From Amoebidium appalachense (Eukaryota > Ichthyosporea), in the NCBI GenBank assembly GCA_963693365.1, contig CAVNZM010000004.1, forward strand, positions 2,294,001-2,358,000: a stretch of DNA of 64,000 bases. The letters run 5' to 3'. Position 1 is the stretch's first letter; every line of letters begins with the position of its first letter. This document shows positions 12,472-23,497 of the stretch, one piece after another. The notes beneath the pieces are model-generated. The model did no database searches. It was given only the letters and a program-made list of their open reading frames with translations, and was not told the origin of the DNA. The translations under genes were made by a program, and so were the position numbers.

Positions 12472-13056
12472 ATGGTTAAGCGTGGGGGCTCAGCGGCCAC
12501 TACTAGGGCCTTTGTCAGGCCGAAACACAATGCGAACTACCGAGCTTGCCAACTTGTCACAAAAAAAATTTGGTGAGGCAGCTAAGGTTCAAAGTAGGTT
12601 CGTGGAGATAACCAGCGAAGTTGCACAAGCAAGTGTAGAGGCAACAGCAATAATCACTGGCAGCCAGGACACCTCAGACATGAATGAAGATCACTCTAGT
12701 AAGCTGCCCAAACCTTTGCCGGGGCAAAAGTCCATGCTGAGGAGGAGGAGGCCAGTGATGAGGAGGAGGAACTGCCCTGGTGTGTGCCGAAAGGGTTTGA
12801 GGTTGTTGTGTCGTGCCCCCGTTTGGGGAGCAATATGCATGGGGCGGTTGTGTTAAGGAGGTTCCGTGTGGTGGGGTGGATGTAGGGGCAGGTTTTGGAT
12901 AGGGCTACCAAATTGAGGGGCCGAAATTTTAGGGTTGAATATGAAAATGGTGAGACTCTCGAAGAGGCCCTTCTAGACCATAACTATGAGCCGGATGGTG
13001 CAAATGCTGGGGTTGGTCGGTTCAACATCTGGTGCATGCTCCGCAAAAGGGATTAG
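12472..13056 (+). pseudogene. Frameshifted ORF remnant with acidic stretch and barrel-like C-terminal segment
   Basis: Coding-like sequence runs through three frames. It starts at ATG 12472 (MVKRGGSAATTRAF), shifts at the A8 run near 12561 (KKFGEAAKVQS, SEVAQASVEATAIITG), and shifts again near 12700 into an acidic stretch (EEEEASDEEEELPW). A basic/aromatic module follows (GAVVLRRFRVVGWM, an in-frame TAG at 12883-12885, then FRVEYENGETLEEALLDHNY) and ends at tandem TAG TAG from 13054. The last module resembles a chromo/Tudor-like barrel; similar segments occur at the N-termini of some transposase-derived proteins. I do not recognise the family. Two shifts and a stop argue for decay. An A-rich stretch with AATAAA near 13200 could mark a transcript end or a retrocopy tail. 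Confidence 0.5.
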
Positions 13057-13364
13057 TAGTAACACGCACACACCAAAAACACACTTTCTGGCCGCATCGC
13101 ATAAACAAACTCAACTTTAGTAGTAGTACTTTGGTGCCTGGGGGTATCATTTAAATGTGGAACTATGTATCACAGTGTTTATGTAACATCATCATATTAG
13201 AATAAAAAAAAAAGTTTTTTCATACAATGATGACATGTTTGCCTTATGGTACGTCCCAACTCAAAGTGTTAATACATATGCATATGCATGACATTGTGTC
13301 AGTGTCATATATGCATGTACCGACTGCTCATTCCTGGGTACATATGTACTGCACTGTGGTATTG

Positions 13365-13371
13365 CCCCCCC

Positions 13372-13423
<52 letters not shown>
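13365..13423. repeat. Poly-C/poly-A composite tract
   Basis: Twenty-eight C are followed directly by 31 A. One of many tracts here in which a C run sits 5' of an A, CA or T run. Confidence 0.95.
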
Positions 13424-13427
<4 letters not shown>

Positions 13428-13598
13428 CCCCTCGCTCCGACGCGCCCCCAACTATTAGCACAATAATAAACACTACGTACACTGAATCGCCATTGACTTT
13501 CAAATACCCCTGTAGCTGCACGGTGTTGCAAGCTTGTGGCCGTACGTAGCATGCTACGCAACCGTAGGCCTGTTTATCTAGAAGGCCTTGCCCGCAAA

Positions 13599-13629
<31 letters not shown>

Positions 13630-13669
13630 CCCCTCCCCGGTCCACCCCGGCGGCCCGGGGTTCCCCCGG

Positions 13670-13835
13670 TCACAGGGAATTTTTGCACCGGGGAATTTTT
13701 GCACTGACACTGGTACCATGATTCAGGGAATTTTTGCACCGGTCCTCCCCCCCCCCCCCCCTCCCCCCCCCTCCCCCCTCCCCCCCCCTCCCCCCCCCCC
13801 CCCCTCGCCCCCTCGCCCCCAACAAACCGTTCACA

Positions 13836-13893
<58 letters not shown>
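13670..13893 (+). repeat. Left member of a long-range inverted repeat pair
   Basis: The 71-bp segment 13670-13740 carries three copies of GGGAATTTTTGCAC. A C-rich tract and (CA)n follow to 13893. The whole order (core, C-rich, CA) recurs in reverse complement at 19711-19971. No reading frame lies in it. Confidence 0.85.
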
Positions 13894-13898
<5 letters not shown>

Positions 13899-14949
13899 AC
13901 ACGTGTACATAAAACACCACTGCTGATTTACATCATAGACTCATTCATTCATAGTATCCGATTATCGTACCTTATCTCATCCCAGGACGGTCGGAATATC
14001 CACATGTACATGTTCAGCCAATATCGACACCATCTATCAGTGGTTGGTCAGATACACATCAAGGGAATTCCCTTGATCTGTATTTGAGTATCAGAGTGTG
14101 TGTGTGTGTGTCACGGTGTATCTGTGTGTGTGTGTCCTCCATGTGATTCCTTCCATGTTATTCCGTTCGAGTGGTCCCTCCGATCTTTCACCAGAGGTAG
14201 TGATTCACACTTCTTGAGATGCCGGGCATCACTGAGGCAATGAATTACGTAAACACACGACGTCTCTAAACGACTCAGTGTTGGAGCACCGTACGGTACT
14301 TATGTGAAATTGCGCAAGAGGATTGCCATTGATCTGTGCTAGCTAGATTCTGTTTTTTTGTTTTTTTTCTCGACGGTCTACCTCGTTGTGCTAAAATAAA
14401 TGGCATCTACACAAAGTTTCTCTGAAATCTTGAGATCGAACTAACCTCGGCACCCACAAAACTGGATCCAGGCATGTTTCCAATCTGATCGTATCTACAT
14501 AGCCGAGACTGCCGCCCTACCCAGGGGCAGCCGCTTCCTGACCAACCATTTTGATTGGCCAGTACGCGCGACTAACTACAGGGCGCGACTCCCGTAGTCC
14601 GTCCGACAACATACACAACCATGTTTACAGATGGTACCGTTGTCGGAGATGTGAGGTGTGAGTAGGTGGGACACTTGGGCCAAGTACACGGTTCAGGTGC
14701 ATCTTTAATAATGCAGTCGTATGAGGCCTTTGCTGTGGTTCCACTCCCTCTCGTACTCAGACTGTGACCGTGCGGTACTCGATCTCCATCTGTCTGGGAG
14801 TGTGGGCGCACTGGGTATTTATACCTCTCGTGCAACCAGAATTAGGCACTTGTATGATAGATCCACACACTAGTAAGCGGCCCGGCACTACGTGCGGGTC
14901 CGTCTTACAGCTTACTCCCTCCGTTTGCGCATTATGAATTATTAAGACT

Positions 14950-14993
14950 TCCTCTCTCTCTCTCTTTCTTTCTTTCCCCCCCCCCTCCCCCCC

Positions 14994-15087
<94 letters not shown>

Positions 15088-15131
15088 CTCTCTGTCTGTC
15101 TGTCTGTCTGTCTCTGTCTCTTTCTGTTTCT

Positions 15132-15220
<89 letters not shown>

Positions 15221-15290
15221 CTCCCCCCCCCCCCCCCCCCCCTCTCTCTCTTTCTCTATCCCTCCCCCCCCCCCCCCCCCCTTTTACCCT
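14950..15290. repeat. Long (CT)n microsatellite with C runs
   Basis: About 340 bases of mainly CT dinucleotides, interrupted by C runs at both ends and short (CTGT)n and TTTCTGTTTCT segments near 15094-15130. A polypurine/polypyrimidine tract able to form triplex DNA. Confidence 0.95.
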
Positions 15291-16850
15291 TCCCACCCTC
15301 CCTCGAGTTAGTGTGCAAAGATTGTCAGAATATACAACAATAGTGCACGAGTTGGCATATGCATTGCGCACGCACGTGCACAGCACGATTCTTCATTAGT
15401 TGCACATCTTTGGTTTACACAGGTTGCACGAGCACATAGCATACATCGTTAGGTACGATCGTTTATTTGTGCTTTATCTCCCTTTATTTCATAAGCATGT
15501 CCGGCATGCTCTTGTTTGCCCTCTGTTATTCATTAGGCACGTGTGGTATTCATAGTTTGTTTAGTTATTGGCGATAACGAGAGGAAAGCACACATCCGAC
15601 GATTGTTGTGCATGCTTTTCATGTTTTCTGTGTAGTCGGGTGTTTTGTCTGCGGTTGGTCCGTATGAGGGGAATGCAGTTCAAATTTCCGTTCATGTACG
15701 TGTCGTTATATGATTGGTCAGATTTATAGTATTCATAGTATTTGCCAATCAGATGCGCAAATACCTTTGGATAGATCTGTATTCATGGAATCTGCCTGCG
15801 GCAGATAAATGGGTGAGAATCGAGCATAATAAATCAGACGTAGATTGACAGAACATGCAACTGTGTTTCTACCTCTCCACACTACCCTCTCTGTTAGTGC
15901 TGTAACATCGTGCATTGCCCAGCACCACTCTGCACGTGTTTATGTCTGTTAGTTTAGTGCCCTGATCACCCACGTATACTCTCATTCATCTGCATGTGTG
16001 CCTAGGTACGTGTTAGTTGTTAGTGTGTACACTCTGCTAGTCAGGCGAGAATAGTAGGGACTTTTGCCGTAAGTCAGCACTTTTCTTGCACAGATGTCTA
16101 TAGATCTGCGTACACCTTACCACCTACTACGGCTAGAGTGAATATGGCTCAGTGTCCCTTCTTTACTTCTCTGTTTTACTGTGAGTGAAGCTATTGGTTA
16201 CTGTACAATTCATAGAAGTGCTCTGATTGGCCCTACTAGGTGTCGTTGCAATTAATAAATTACCCGAGTACATGCCACACCACCATGAGAGCCGACTAAT
16301 ATATTAGATTTAGCGATGTTTCTCATAAAGATGAATTTAGCCTATGATACATACGTGCACCGTAGTTGAGGTGGACCGCTGTGAGTAGGTTGGTTAAGAA
16401 ATTCAATTAAAGCTGAAGCCTGAAGATGATGCGTGCCGGTTGCAAACAAAAAGTCCGGAGGGCGCGAATAATGTTTCAGTGGTTTCCGAATATGGAGTGG
16501 TGTAAAGACCGCAGAGAGCGGCCAACTCCCACAGTGACTCATTGTGCTTTTTTGTTGTCTAGACCATAACACCTCTGTCACTCTGCTTTCCCGTACATAA
16601 CTTGAAAGTGACACAAAACAACACTCAGAGAAGAAAGCAGGCTCTTCGTGCAACTGCAACAGCATCAACCACGTGCAAGCTTTGGGTTGTAAGCACCTAA
16701 CATACGGGACCTACATCCATGCACAATAATTATCGGGTCAATTGCCAGCTTCACAGTGTCTCAGTAGACCTCCCGACTCCCACGCGCCCCCCCCTCCCCC
16801 CTCCTTGCGGGCCTTCGGATCCCCTCCCTGCACACACATATATAGTCAAC
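15291..16850. other. Intergenic DNA without a recognisable gene
   Basis: Unique-looking sequence with several CCAAT/ATTGG motifs (for example near 15712, 15747, 16192 and 16220). No exon or RNA gene could be supported. Confidence 0.5.
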
Positions 16851-17222
16851 CCAATGCATTAATAGAGTTAGGTTCTCTATTTATGGCTTTTTTATCCAAA
16901 CCTTAGATCATCCGCTCATGTCATCCCCATATTCCGCCTATTATCAGTTACTAAGTTATATCCACGATCAGTTCTGCCCATTGTATTAATTAGGACCCCC
17001 TCCAGCTACCCCCCCTCCCCCTCCCCCCGTCCCCACCAACCGTTTCTTCTCATAGCCAACCCCATGCATTAACAGACTATAACTTTGAAATTTGAATGAT
17101 GTTCAATGATTCCAATGTTTTAGATCTTTGGCTATCCCGTGCCGTGACAACGGCCCCTATGATCTTAAACTCAGCTACAAGGACGTGCCTGCACAAGCAG
17201 TGGTTACCAGTTCCTTGGTAAA

Positions 17223-17258
<36 letters not shown>

Positions 17259-17524
17259 CCCCGGTTCCCAGGCATGTTCCCCACACTCCCCCTCCCCCCC
17301 CCTTCCCCCGGTTCTCCAGAACCCCCCTTATCCTCGCCCCGTTCGTCAGGAACGCGCCCCCACCCCGTCCCCCCCTAATTCCTCCCATAACTAACCAACC
17401 ACATGCATAGATATGGTTAAAAAATGTAATTTAAATGATGTTCTATTCCAATCATTTAGATCTTTACAGTGTTCCTTCCAAATTCAGTTACAAGTATATG
17501 CCTGCACAAGCCTTATCGTTATCT

Positions 17525-17555
<31 letters not shown>

Positions 17556-17872
17556 ACCCCCATCGCCCTCCCAGGAACGCCTCCTGCCCTCCCCCCCCCC
17601 CCCTCCCCCTCCACCCCTCCCCCCCCCCCCCCCCTTCCCCCCCCCCCCCCCCCCCCCCCCCCCCATCGAGCTAACCACATGCATTAATAGTAAGTTACTA
17701 GTAGCCATCATTAATGTTTTATTCCATTCAGATCTTATGAATCCTAAATTCAGTTACAAGTATGTACCTGCACAAGAAAATGTCACCAGTTTCTTAGTAA
17801 ATACCCTTTTTTCCCCTCCCTTAGGAACCCACCCCCCCGCCACCCCCCACCCCTCTCTCGTTCCTCAGGAAC

Positions 17873-17903
<31 letters not shown>

Positions 17904-19169
17904 CCACCACCACCACCACCACCACCACCACCACCCCTCAGCCCCCCCCCCCCCCCGCCTCCCCTCTCCCTCCCCACTAGCCAATCTCATGCATTACTGG
18001 AGTTAACTTTATAATATGCATGATGTTTGATTTCAATCATTTAGATGTTTAGCTATTCCACGCCCCTAGGTTCCTTCGAAATTCAGTAACAAGATGTACC
18101 TGCACAACAATTGTTACCCCCTCCCTCCCCCCCCCCCGTTCCTCGAAACGTTCTCCCTCCCTCCTTCCCCCCTCCCCCCCCCTCCCCCCCCCCCCTCCCC
18201 CCTTTCCTCAGGAACACCCCCCTCTCTCCCTTCCCCCTCCCCCCTTCCCCCCCCCCCCCCCTCCTCAGGAGCGCCCCCATCCTTCCCTCCCCCCCCCCCC
18301 CCCCCCCCCCCCCCCCGTTCCTCAGGAACGTCCCCCTCTCTCCCTCCTCCATCCCTTCCCCCCCCCCCCCCCCCCCCTGTTCCTCAGGAACGCCCCCCTC
18401 CCCCCTCCTCCCCCCCCCCCCCCCCTTCCCCCCCCCCCCCCCCCCCCCCCCCCATCCCCTCAGGAATGCCCCTCCCCCCCCCCCTCCCCCCCCCCATATG
18501 GTTTACCACATGCATTAATAAAGTTATCTTTCTAATATGAATGATGTTTTATTCCAATCATTTAGATCTTTAGCTATTCCACGTAACTAGGTTCCTTCGA
18601 AATTCAGTTAAAAGATGTACCTGCACAAGCAATTGTTACCCCCCCTCCCCCCCCCCTCCCCATCCCCCCCCCCCCCCCCCCCCCCCCCGTTCCTCAGGAA
18701 CACCCCGCCCCCCTCCCTCCCTGCCCCCTCGCCCCCTCCCTCCCCCCCCTTCCCCCCTCCCCCCCCCCCCCCCCCCCCCCGTTCCTCAGGAACGCCCCCC
18801 CCTCTCCCCCTCCTCCCTCCCTTCCCCCCCTCCCCCCCCCCCCCCCCCATATGGCTTACCACATACATTTCTGAAGTTAACTTTGTAATATGAATGATGT
18901 TTTTTTTCCAACCATTCCACTTTAGCTATCCCACGTCCCTAGGTTCAAGTGACTTCGAAATTCAAATACAAGATGTACCTGCACAAGCAATTGTTACCCC
19001 CCTCCCTCCCTCCCCCCCCCCCCCCCCCCCCCCCCAAATCCTCAAGAACGGCCCCTCCTCCCCCCCCCCCCCCCACCCCCGTTTCCTCGGGAACGTCTCC
19101 CCCCAACCTCCCCCCCGTTCCCCAGGAACGCCCCCTCTGTCCCTCCTCCCTTCCTCCCCCCTCCCCCCC

Positions 19170-19192
<23 letters not shown>
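16851..19192 (+). repeat. C-rich satellite with AT-rich cores and GTTCCTCAGGAAC hairpins
   Basis: Seven related AT-rich cores of about 130 bp begin near 16851, 17061, 17401, 17677, 17988, 18508 and 18861. Typical landmarks are ATGCATTAATAG, GAATGATGTTTTATTCC, CAATCATTTAGATC and GTACCTGCACAAGC. Between them lie 100-390 bases of almost pure C with short T interruptions. The C stretches are punctuated more than ten times by the self-complementary GTTCCTCAGGAACG or close variants (for example near 17858, 18316, 18378, 18690 and 18780). Core spacing ranges from about 210 to 520 bp, so this is a degenerate higher-order repeat. Confidence 0.85.
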
Positions 19193-19200
<8 letters not shown>

Positions 19201-19709
19201 ATACACACGTGCCTGCCTCTGTACCTTGTGCTTCTCCATTGGCTAATCCAATCAGCGCCTCCACACCCGGCTGGTTCTTCCACCAGTTCATCGTCACGTG
19301 GGAGCTACCTCCAGCGCTTTGTATTCGACTCTGATGATTTTACATTCACTGTAATGCGAGTAATATTCCTGACATCACGATAATGATAGCTGAGAGCAAA
19401 CATCGTTAAGCACAATGTCATCTGTGATGTGTGTTACCATGTGTCTTAGTGGAATTCAGTTTGTGTCTTTTCTTTCCGAGGCATCTCCTCCTTAGTTCTC
19501 AAAATGCTTTTCTTCCCTCCCATCCTTCCTTCATGGTGTGTTCACTAAATGACTCTTTCCTCCTCCCCCATCTTTGTGCTCAAAATGTCTTTCTTTTGCC
19601 TCAAAGTCTCTCTCGTCTTTTTGATTCATTATCTGGTCATTCCGTGTGACCCATTTCAGTGAGCGTGTGCTTATGGACCAGGACCTGCTGCCTTTCTTCT
19701 TCTTTAGTA

Positions 19710-19710
<1 letters not shown>

Positions 19711-19755
<45 letters not shown>

Positions 19756-19866
19756 GGCGCGCGCCCGCGCGGGGAGGGGGGGGGGGGGGGGGGAGGGGGG
19801 GAGGGAAGGGGGGCTGAGGGGGGAGGGGGAGGCGGAAGGCTATTGGGGGATGGGTGGGGGGGGAGG

Positions 19867-19901
<35 letters not shown>

Positions 19902-19971
19902 GGTGCAAGAATTCCCGGACTCATGGTACCAGTATCAGTGCAAAAATTCCCCGGTGCAAAAATTCCCTGTG
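19711..19971 (-). repeat. Right member of the long-range inverted repeat pair
   Basis: Read on the minus strand, 19971-19902 matches 13670-13740 with only a few changes, including the triplicated GGGAATTTTTGCAC-type motif (one copy altered to TTCTTGCAC). It too is followed by a C-rich tract, a short GC-alternating block and (CA)n ending at 19711. Confidence 0.85.
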
Positions 19972-20733
19972 ACACCCCCCCCCCCCCCATGGCAGTAAAA
20001 GCTTTATCCGCATATATACATTAGTGAAAGACAGGTTTAGGATACTTCACGTGTGCATGTGTGGCACTCAGTGGCAGTCAGTATCTTGAACACAAGAGTG
20101 GACAGAAATTGTGCACACTATACGTATACGGTACATAACCCGCCCTATGACCGAGGCGGCTGCCGTACGGATCTACGCTGAAATTCCTGATAATGAACAA
20201 GGGTGCGTACCTAGCCAATCAGAGCTGATGGCATCCAGGTGCGTGTTATGATTGGTGGATTTTAGAGCCAATGCGCGGGCGACAATCAGGGATGGAAAAT
20301 CATGGAAAAGGAAGGGAAAGTGGACCCTAATTGAAGTGGAGGTAGTGAGAAGAAAGTAGGAATAATTCATAATTCATTTTAATAATAGATAGATTTTGGC
20401 TACCGAAGGCGAAACCTAAAAACATTAGCATGTGAGAAGAAAGAGTTGGCAGCAGACGTACCAGGTCGTTTTCGACTTCTTGGAGGCATTCCAAAGAAAA
20501 ATATCTAACCCTGCGGAATAATACCGCCACAGCAGTGCTGCAAAAGCTGTGAGCGAAGGTCTGAAGCTGCTATTTGTGCACCCTTTCTGCCTGTGTGCAC
20601 GGGTCTGTACTCTGTGCATCACAAACTGTATTGTGCAGGTATTTTTTTCACCTCAAACCTGCCAGCTTCTAGGTCTCTTGGCGTAGAATAGCGCATGTTT
20701 AGAAGGGTGCTATACACCGATCTGTGAGCGAAC

Positions 20734-22332
20734 ATGTCGACAAACGAGAAAGAAGTGTGTCCGTGGGAGGTCGCCGATCCATCCACGGCACGGGCCGGTG
20801 TAGTTCAGAAAACGGTCGTTATTTTAGGCAAAAACACAAAGGGAACCGAAGAGGATGTGTGTCCATGGGAGGAGGACGCCATTGCTCCCCTCCCTACAAC
20901 TTCAACTGCGAACAATCACAAGGGCAGCATCCCGACGGGCAAACGTGTGAGCGGTGTTTCTCAGACCATGTCAGTGAAAGAGTTGGAAAACGTATGCCCG
21001 TGGGAGCTGCCGGAGACTAATCCCAAAAAGAGCCTAGTGACGGTAGAACATGCAATCATCGGTGCCGGGGCAGGATCGAACGATGATGTGTGCCCATGGG
21101 ACGCATCTGGCAAAGCACTGCCCCAGTCAATGGGAAAACGCCCTAGTAATACCACCGCACCCACTACACGGAAGTCGATCGAGCCGCGCACATCTGTTCC
21201 CAAGGTTGTTGAGGAAGTAACACCATGGGAGCTGGAGGTGACCCCGAAGAAAAGTCTAGTGACTGTCGAAATAGTCACACTTGGAAAACCCCTGAACAAG
21301 TCGGGAGATCAGATCTGTCCTTGGGACGATGGAAGTGCTCACGAACAGCGACCAAGTTCAGCAACGGTATCGCGGAAGTCTATCGAGCCACGAACGTCGG
21401 TGCCCAAAGAAGCAGAAGAGGTAACACCGTGGGAGGTGGAGATTATGCCCAAGCGCAGTGTGGTGACGGTGGAGCACGTCACACTGATCCGAGATAAGGA
21501 GACACGGAACAGTGGGGATAATATTTGCCCCTGGGAGGCCCCAGGAACCACTACAGAGGACAGTTTCCCTCCGGCTAAAAAAACGAGCACAGTGTCTGGG
21601 GGCAAAAAGGCAAGCCTTAAGGAGACAGAGGAGGTGACCCCATGGGAGCTGCCTAATGCCGTGTCCAAGAAGAGTGTAGTCACCGTAGAGATAGTCACTC
21701 TCGACCGCCACTCTTCCACCCCGGCCGGTCCTACGGACGCGCAGTGCCCCTGGGAAGCAGTTGAGCCTCAGCCGCTACGAGGTGCGATGGGGAACTCATC
21801 AGCACAATCAGTTCCTTCTAGCCCAGCACCACAGACACGGAAGCAATCCGTACCGCAGACAGCGCACGCAAAGGTGGCCGCAGCGGCTGCAGCAGCGGCA
21901 GTGAAGAGGGGGTCAGTGACGTCGAACGGTGGAAACACACATGCACCGACAACGGGTAAGATGGAGGAGGTGACACCGTGGGAGATGGAGAGTGCGGTGC
22001 CAAAGAAGAGCCTCGTCACGGTCGAGATACAAGCATTAGGGTCACCCCAGTGTGGTTCGAGCGACAACATACAGTGTCCCTGGGAGGGAGTGGAGGGAGG
22101 GCAGAGGGGGAGTGTGTCCAGCCAGGGGGGCCCTCTTACACCCACAACACCAGGTAGCCCCTCTTTACCCCCACGTACCCACCGTGCTGGACCGGTTACG
22201 GAGGAGGAGTTACAGGAAAAGATTAGGTCAAAGTCGATTTTTGGAATCAAACCCAAAAACTCGTTTCGCACCACACGTCCGCCCAAGCGGGATTCCAGGC
22301 CAGAAATTAAAGGCCTCCCGGCTGCCAATTAG
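20734..22332 (+). CDS. CPWE/TPWE-motif repeat protein, 532 aa, single exon
   Basis: A stop codon lies in frame two codons before ATG 20734, which fixes the start; the frame ends at TAG 22330-22332. The protein is hydrophilic, with no signal peptide or membrane span. It carries twelve short Pro-Trp-acidic motifs: CPWE or CPWD (EVCPWE, DVCPWE, NVCPWE, DVCPWD, ICPWD, ICPWE, QCPWE twice) and EEVTPWE four times. Most TPWE motifs are followed by (P/S)KKS(L/V)VTVE(I/H), giving about five two-motif modules. An Ala run lies near residue 385, and the tail is basic with KIRSKSIFGIKPKNSF. Repeated VCPWE motifs are known from the cytoplasmic tails of the receptors GPR158 and GPR179, but no seven-helix domain is present here. 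A scaffold or adaptor role is inference only. Coding strength is good: the modules diverge in DNA while the motifs stay constant. Confidence 0.85.
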   Translation: MSTNEKEVCPWEVADPSTARAGVVQKTVVILGKNTKGTEEDVCPWEEDAIAPLPTTSTANNHKGSIPTGKRVSGVSQTMSVKELENVCPWELPETNPKKSLVTVEHAIIGAGAGSNDDVCPWDASGKALPQSMGKRPSNTTAPTTRKSIEPRTSVPKVVEEVTPWELEVTPKKSLVTVEIVTLGKPLNKSGDQICPWDDGSAHEQRPSSATVSRKSIEPRTSVPKEAEEVTPWEVEIMPKRSVVTVEHVTLIRDKETRNSGDNICPWEAPGTTTEDSFPPAKKTSTVSGGKKASLKETEEVTPWELPNAVSKKSVVTVEIVTLDRHSSTPAGPTDAQCPWEAVEPQPLRGAMGNSSAQSVPSSPAPQTRKQSVPQTAHAKVAAAAAAAAVKRGSVTSNGGNTHAPTTGKMEEVTPWEMESAVPKKSLVTVEIQALGSPQCGSSDNIQCPWEGVEGGQRGSVSSQGGPLTPTTPGSPSLPPRTHRAGPVTEEELQEKIRSKSIFGIKPKNSFRTTRPPKRDSRPEIKGLPAAN

Positions 22333-22442
22333 TAGGTTGAATGGATTTTTGTATAAGATTATAGCTCGTATTACGTGGCCTTTGGAAACATGGTTTTCTT
22401 TTTCTGCTGTTTTTTGTTGCGGGGATCGGAATAGTGGACAGT

Positions 22443-22500
22443 AGTTTCAGTTGGGGGCAAGGGAGCCTACAAGTTTCAGTTGGGGGCAAGGGAGCCTACA
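22443..22500 (+). repeat. 29-bp direct repeat, two copies
   Basis: AGTTTCAGTTGGGGGCAAGG starts at 22443 and again at 22472. Both copies look identical and lie just downstream of the CPWE-protein stop codon, probably in its 3' UTR. Confidence 0.85.
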
Positions 22501-23497
22501 AAACCACACTGTTCGTTGCATACCTGCATGTGGCATGTTATATCTATTTAAGCGCATACAAGATACACCTATGTCCATGCAAGTAGGAGCATATACACCA
22601 TAAAAAAAAACACATTAACGAAAACGAGGCACACAGACGAGCCGTATACTTCTTCTACACATATTGACCCTTCGCGTTGAGTCAGCTCAGTTAAGTGCCT
22701 GGATAGCAAGCGTTTGATTTTACAGAATATTTAGAATGTATGTATTATATAGAAATTACGAGCCTACCCGAATGCCATACTCAGTTCACTTAGTTTTTGA
22801 CGGTCTATATTGTTTTTTTTCCAGAGCTTTGAGTTTAAGGCTTTGGGTGGGCCTGGAAATGGTGGATGATGGGAACGGCTGCTTTGTCATTGCACGGAAA
22901 AAATATGCTTTCCGTTGTTGTAGAGCTCTGAAAACTTCTTATGCTGTCAATATATTAAATGATAACGTGTTAAAATAGATTCATTGACATCAGCATGCAA
23001 ATTCACCAATGTACCTGAGCCTTCTACGACTTCACTGGAACATGCATAGGACACATCATGACGTTGAAGAAACGCTCACTTGTCCAGCCCAGAACTTGTT
23101 AAAGGGATACATACAGCAAACAGAAGAACAGCAAAGCCCTTGAATCCAGCGGAAACAGTATATTTTAGCACTGAAAAAGTTTGGCTGTGTGTGAGGCCTT
23201 TAGACATAGCCCCGGGGAGAGAGGGGTGGTCTGTGGACCTTGAAAACGAAGAAAAGGTGTGGTGCTCCCTAAGCCAATCAGATGAAAGCAATAGATCCGA
23301 TTAGATCTTGAGGCTCTCAAGTCTCAACGTGGTGCCGCTCGAAGCCCAAAGAAAAGTCTGAACACTTTGTACCCTGTCGTCTGTTTATGTATAAGTTTGA
23401 AATAGACTACATATACAGCCCCATCAATAGCTCGAATCCAATTTCTTCTGCTCAAAATACCCATTTTGCTTCTGTTGCTCACATTCCTTTTTTGAAC
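22501..23497. other. Intergenic DNA upstream of the dioxygenase gene
   Basis: No conserved reading frame was seen. A CCAAT motif (AAGCCAATCAGATG near 23272) lies about 225 bases before the next start codon and could belong to its promoter. Confidence 0.45.

Noticed and set aside
21768-22328. 186-codon antisense frame opposite the CPWE gene
   Set aside because: Shadow of the plus-strand gene; no motif conservation, whereas the plus strand has twelve conserved motifs.
22736-22978. 80-codon frame downstream of the CPWE gene
   Set aside because: No start context, motif or homology; expected by chance in this AT-rich stretch.
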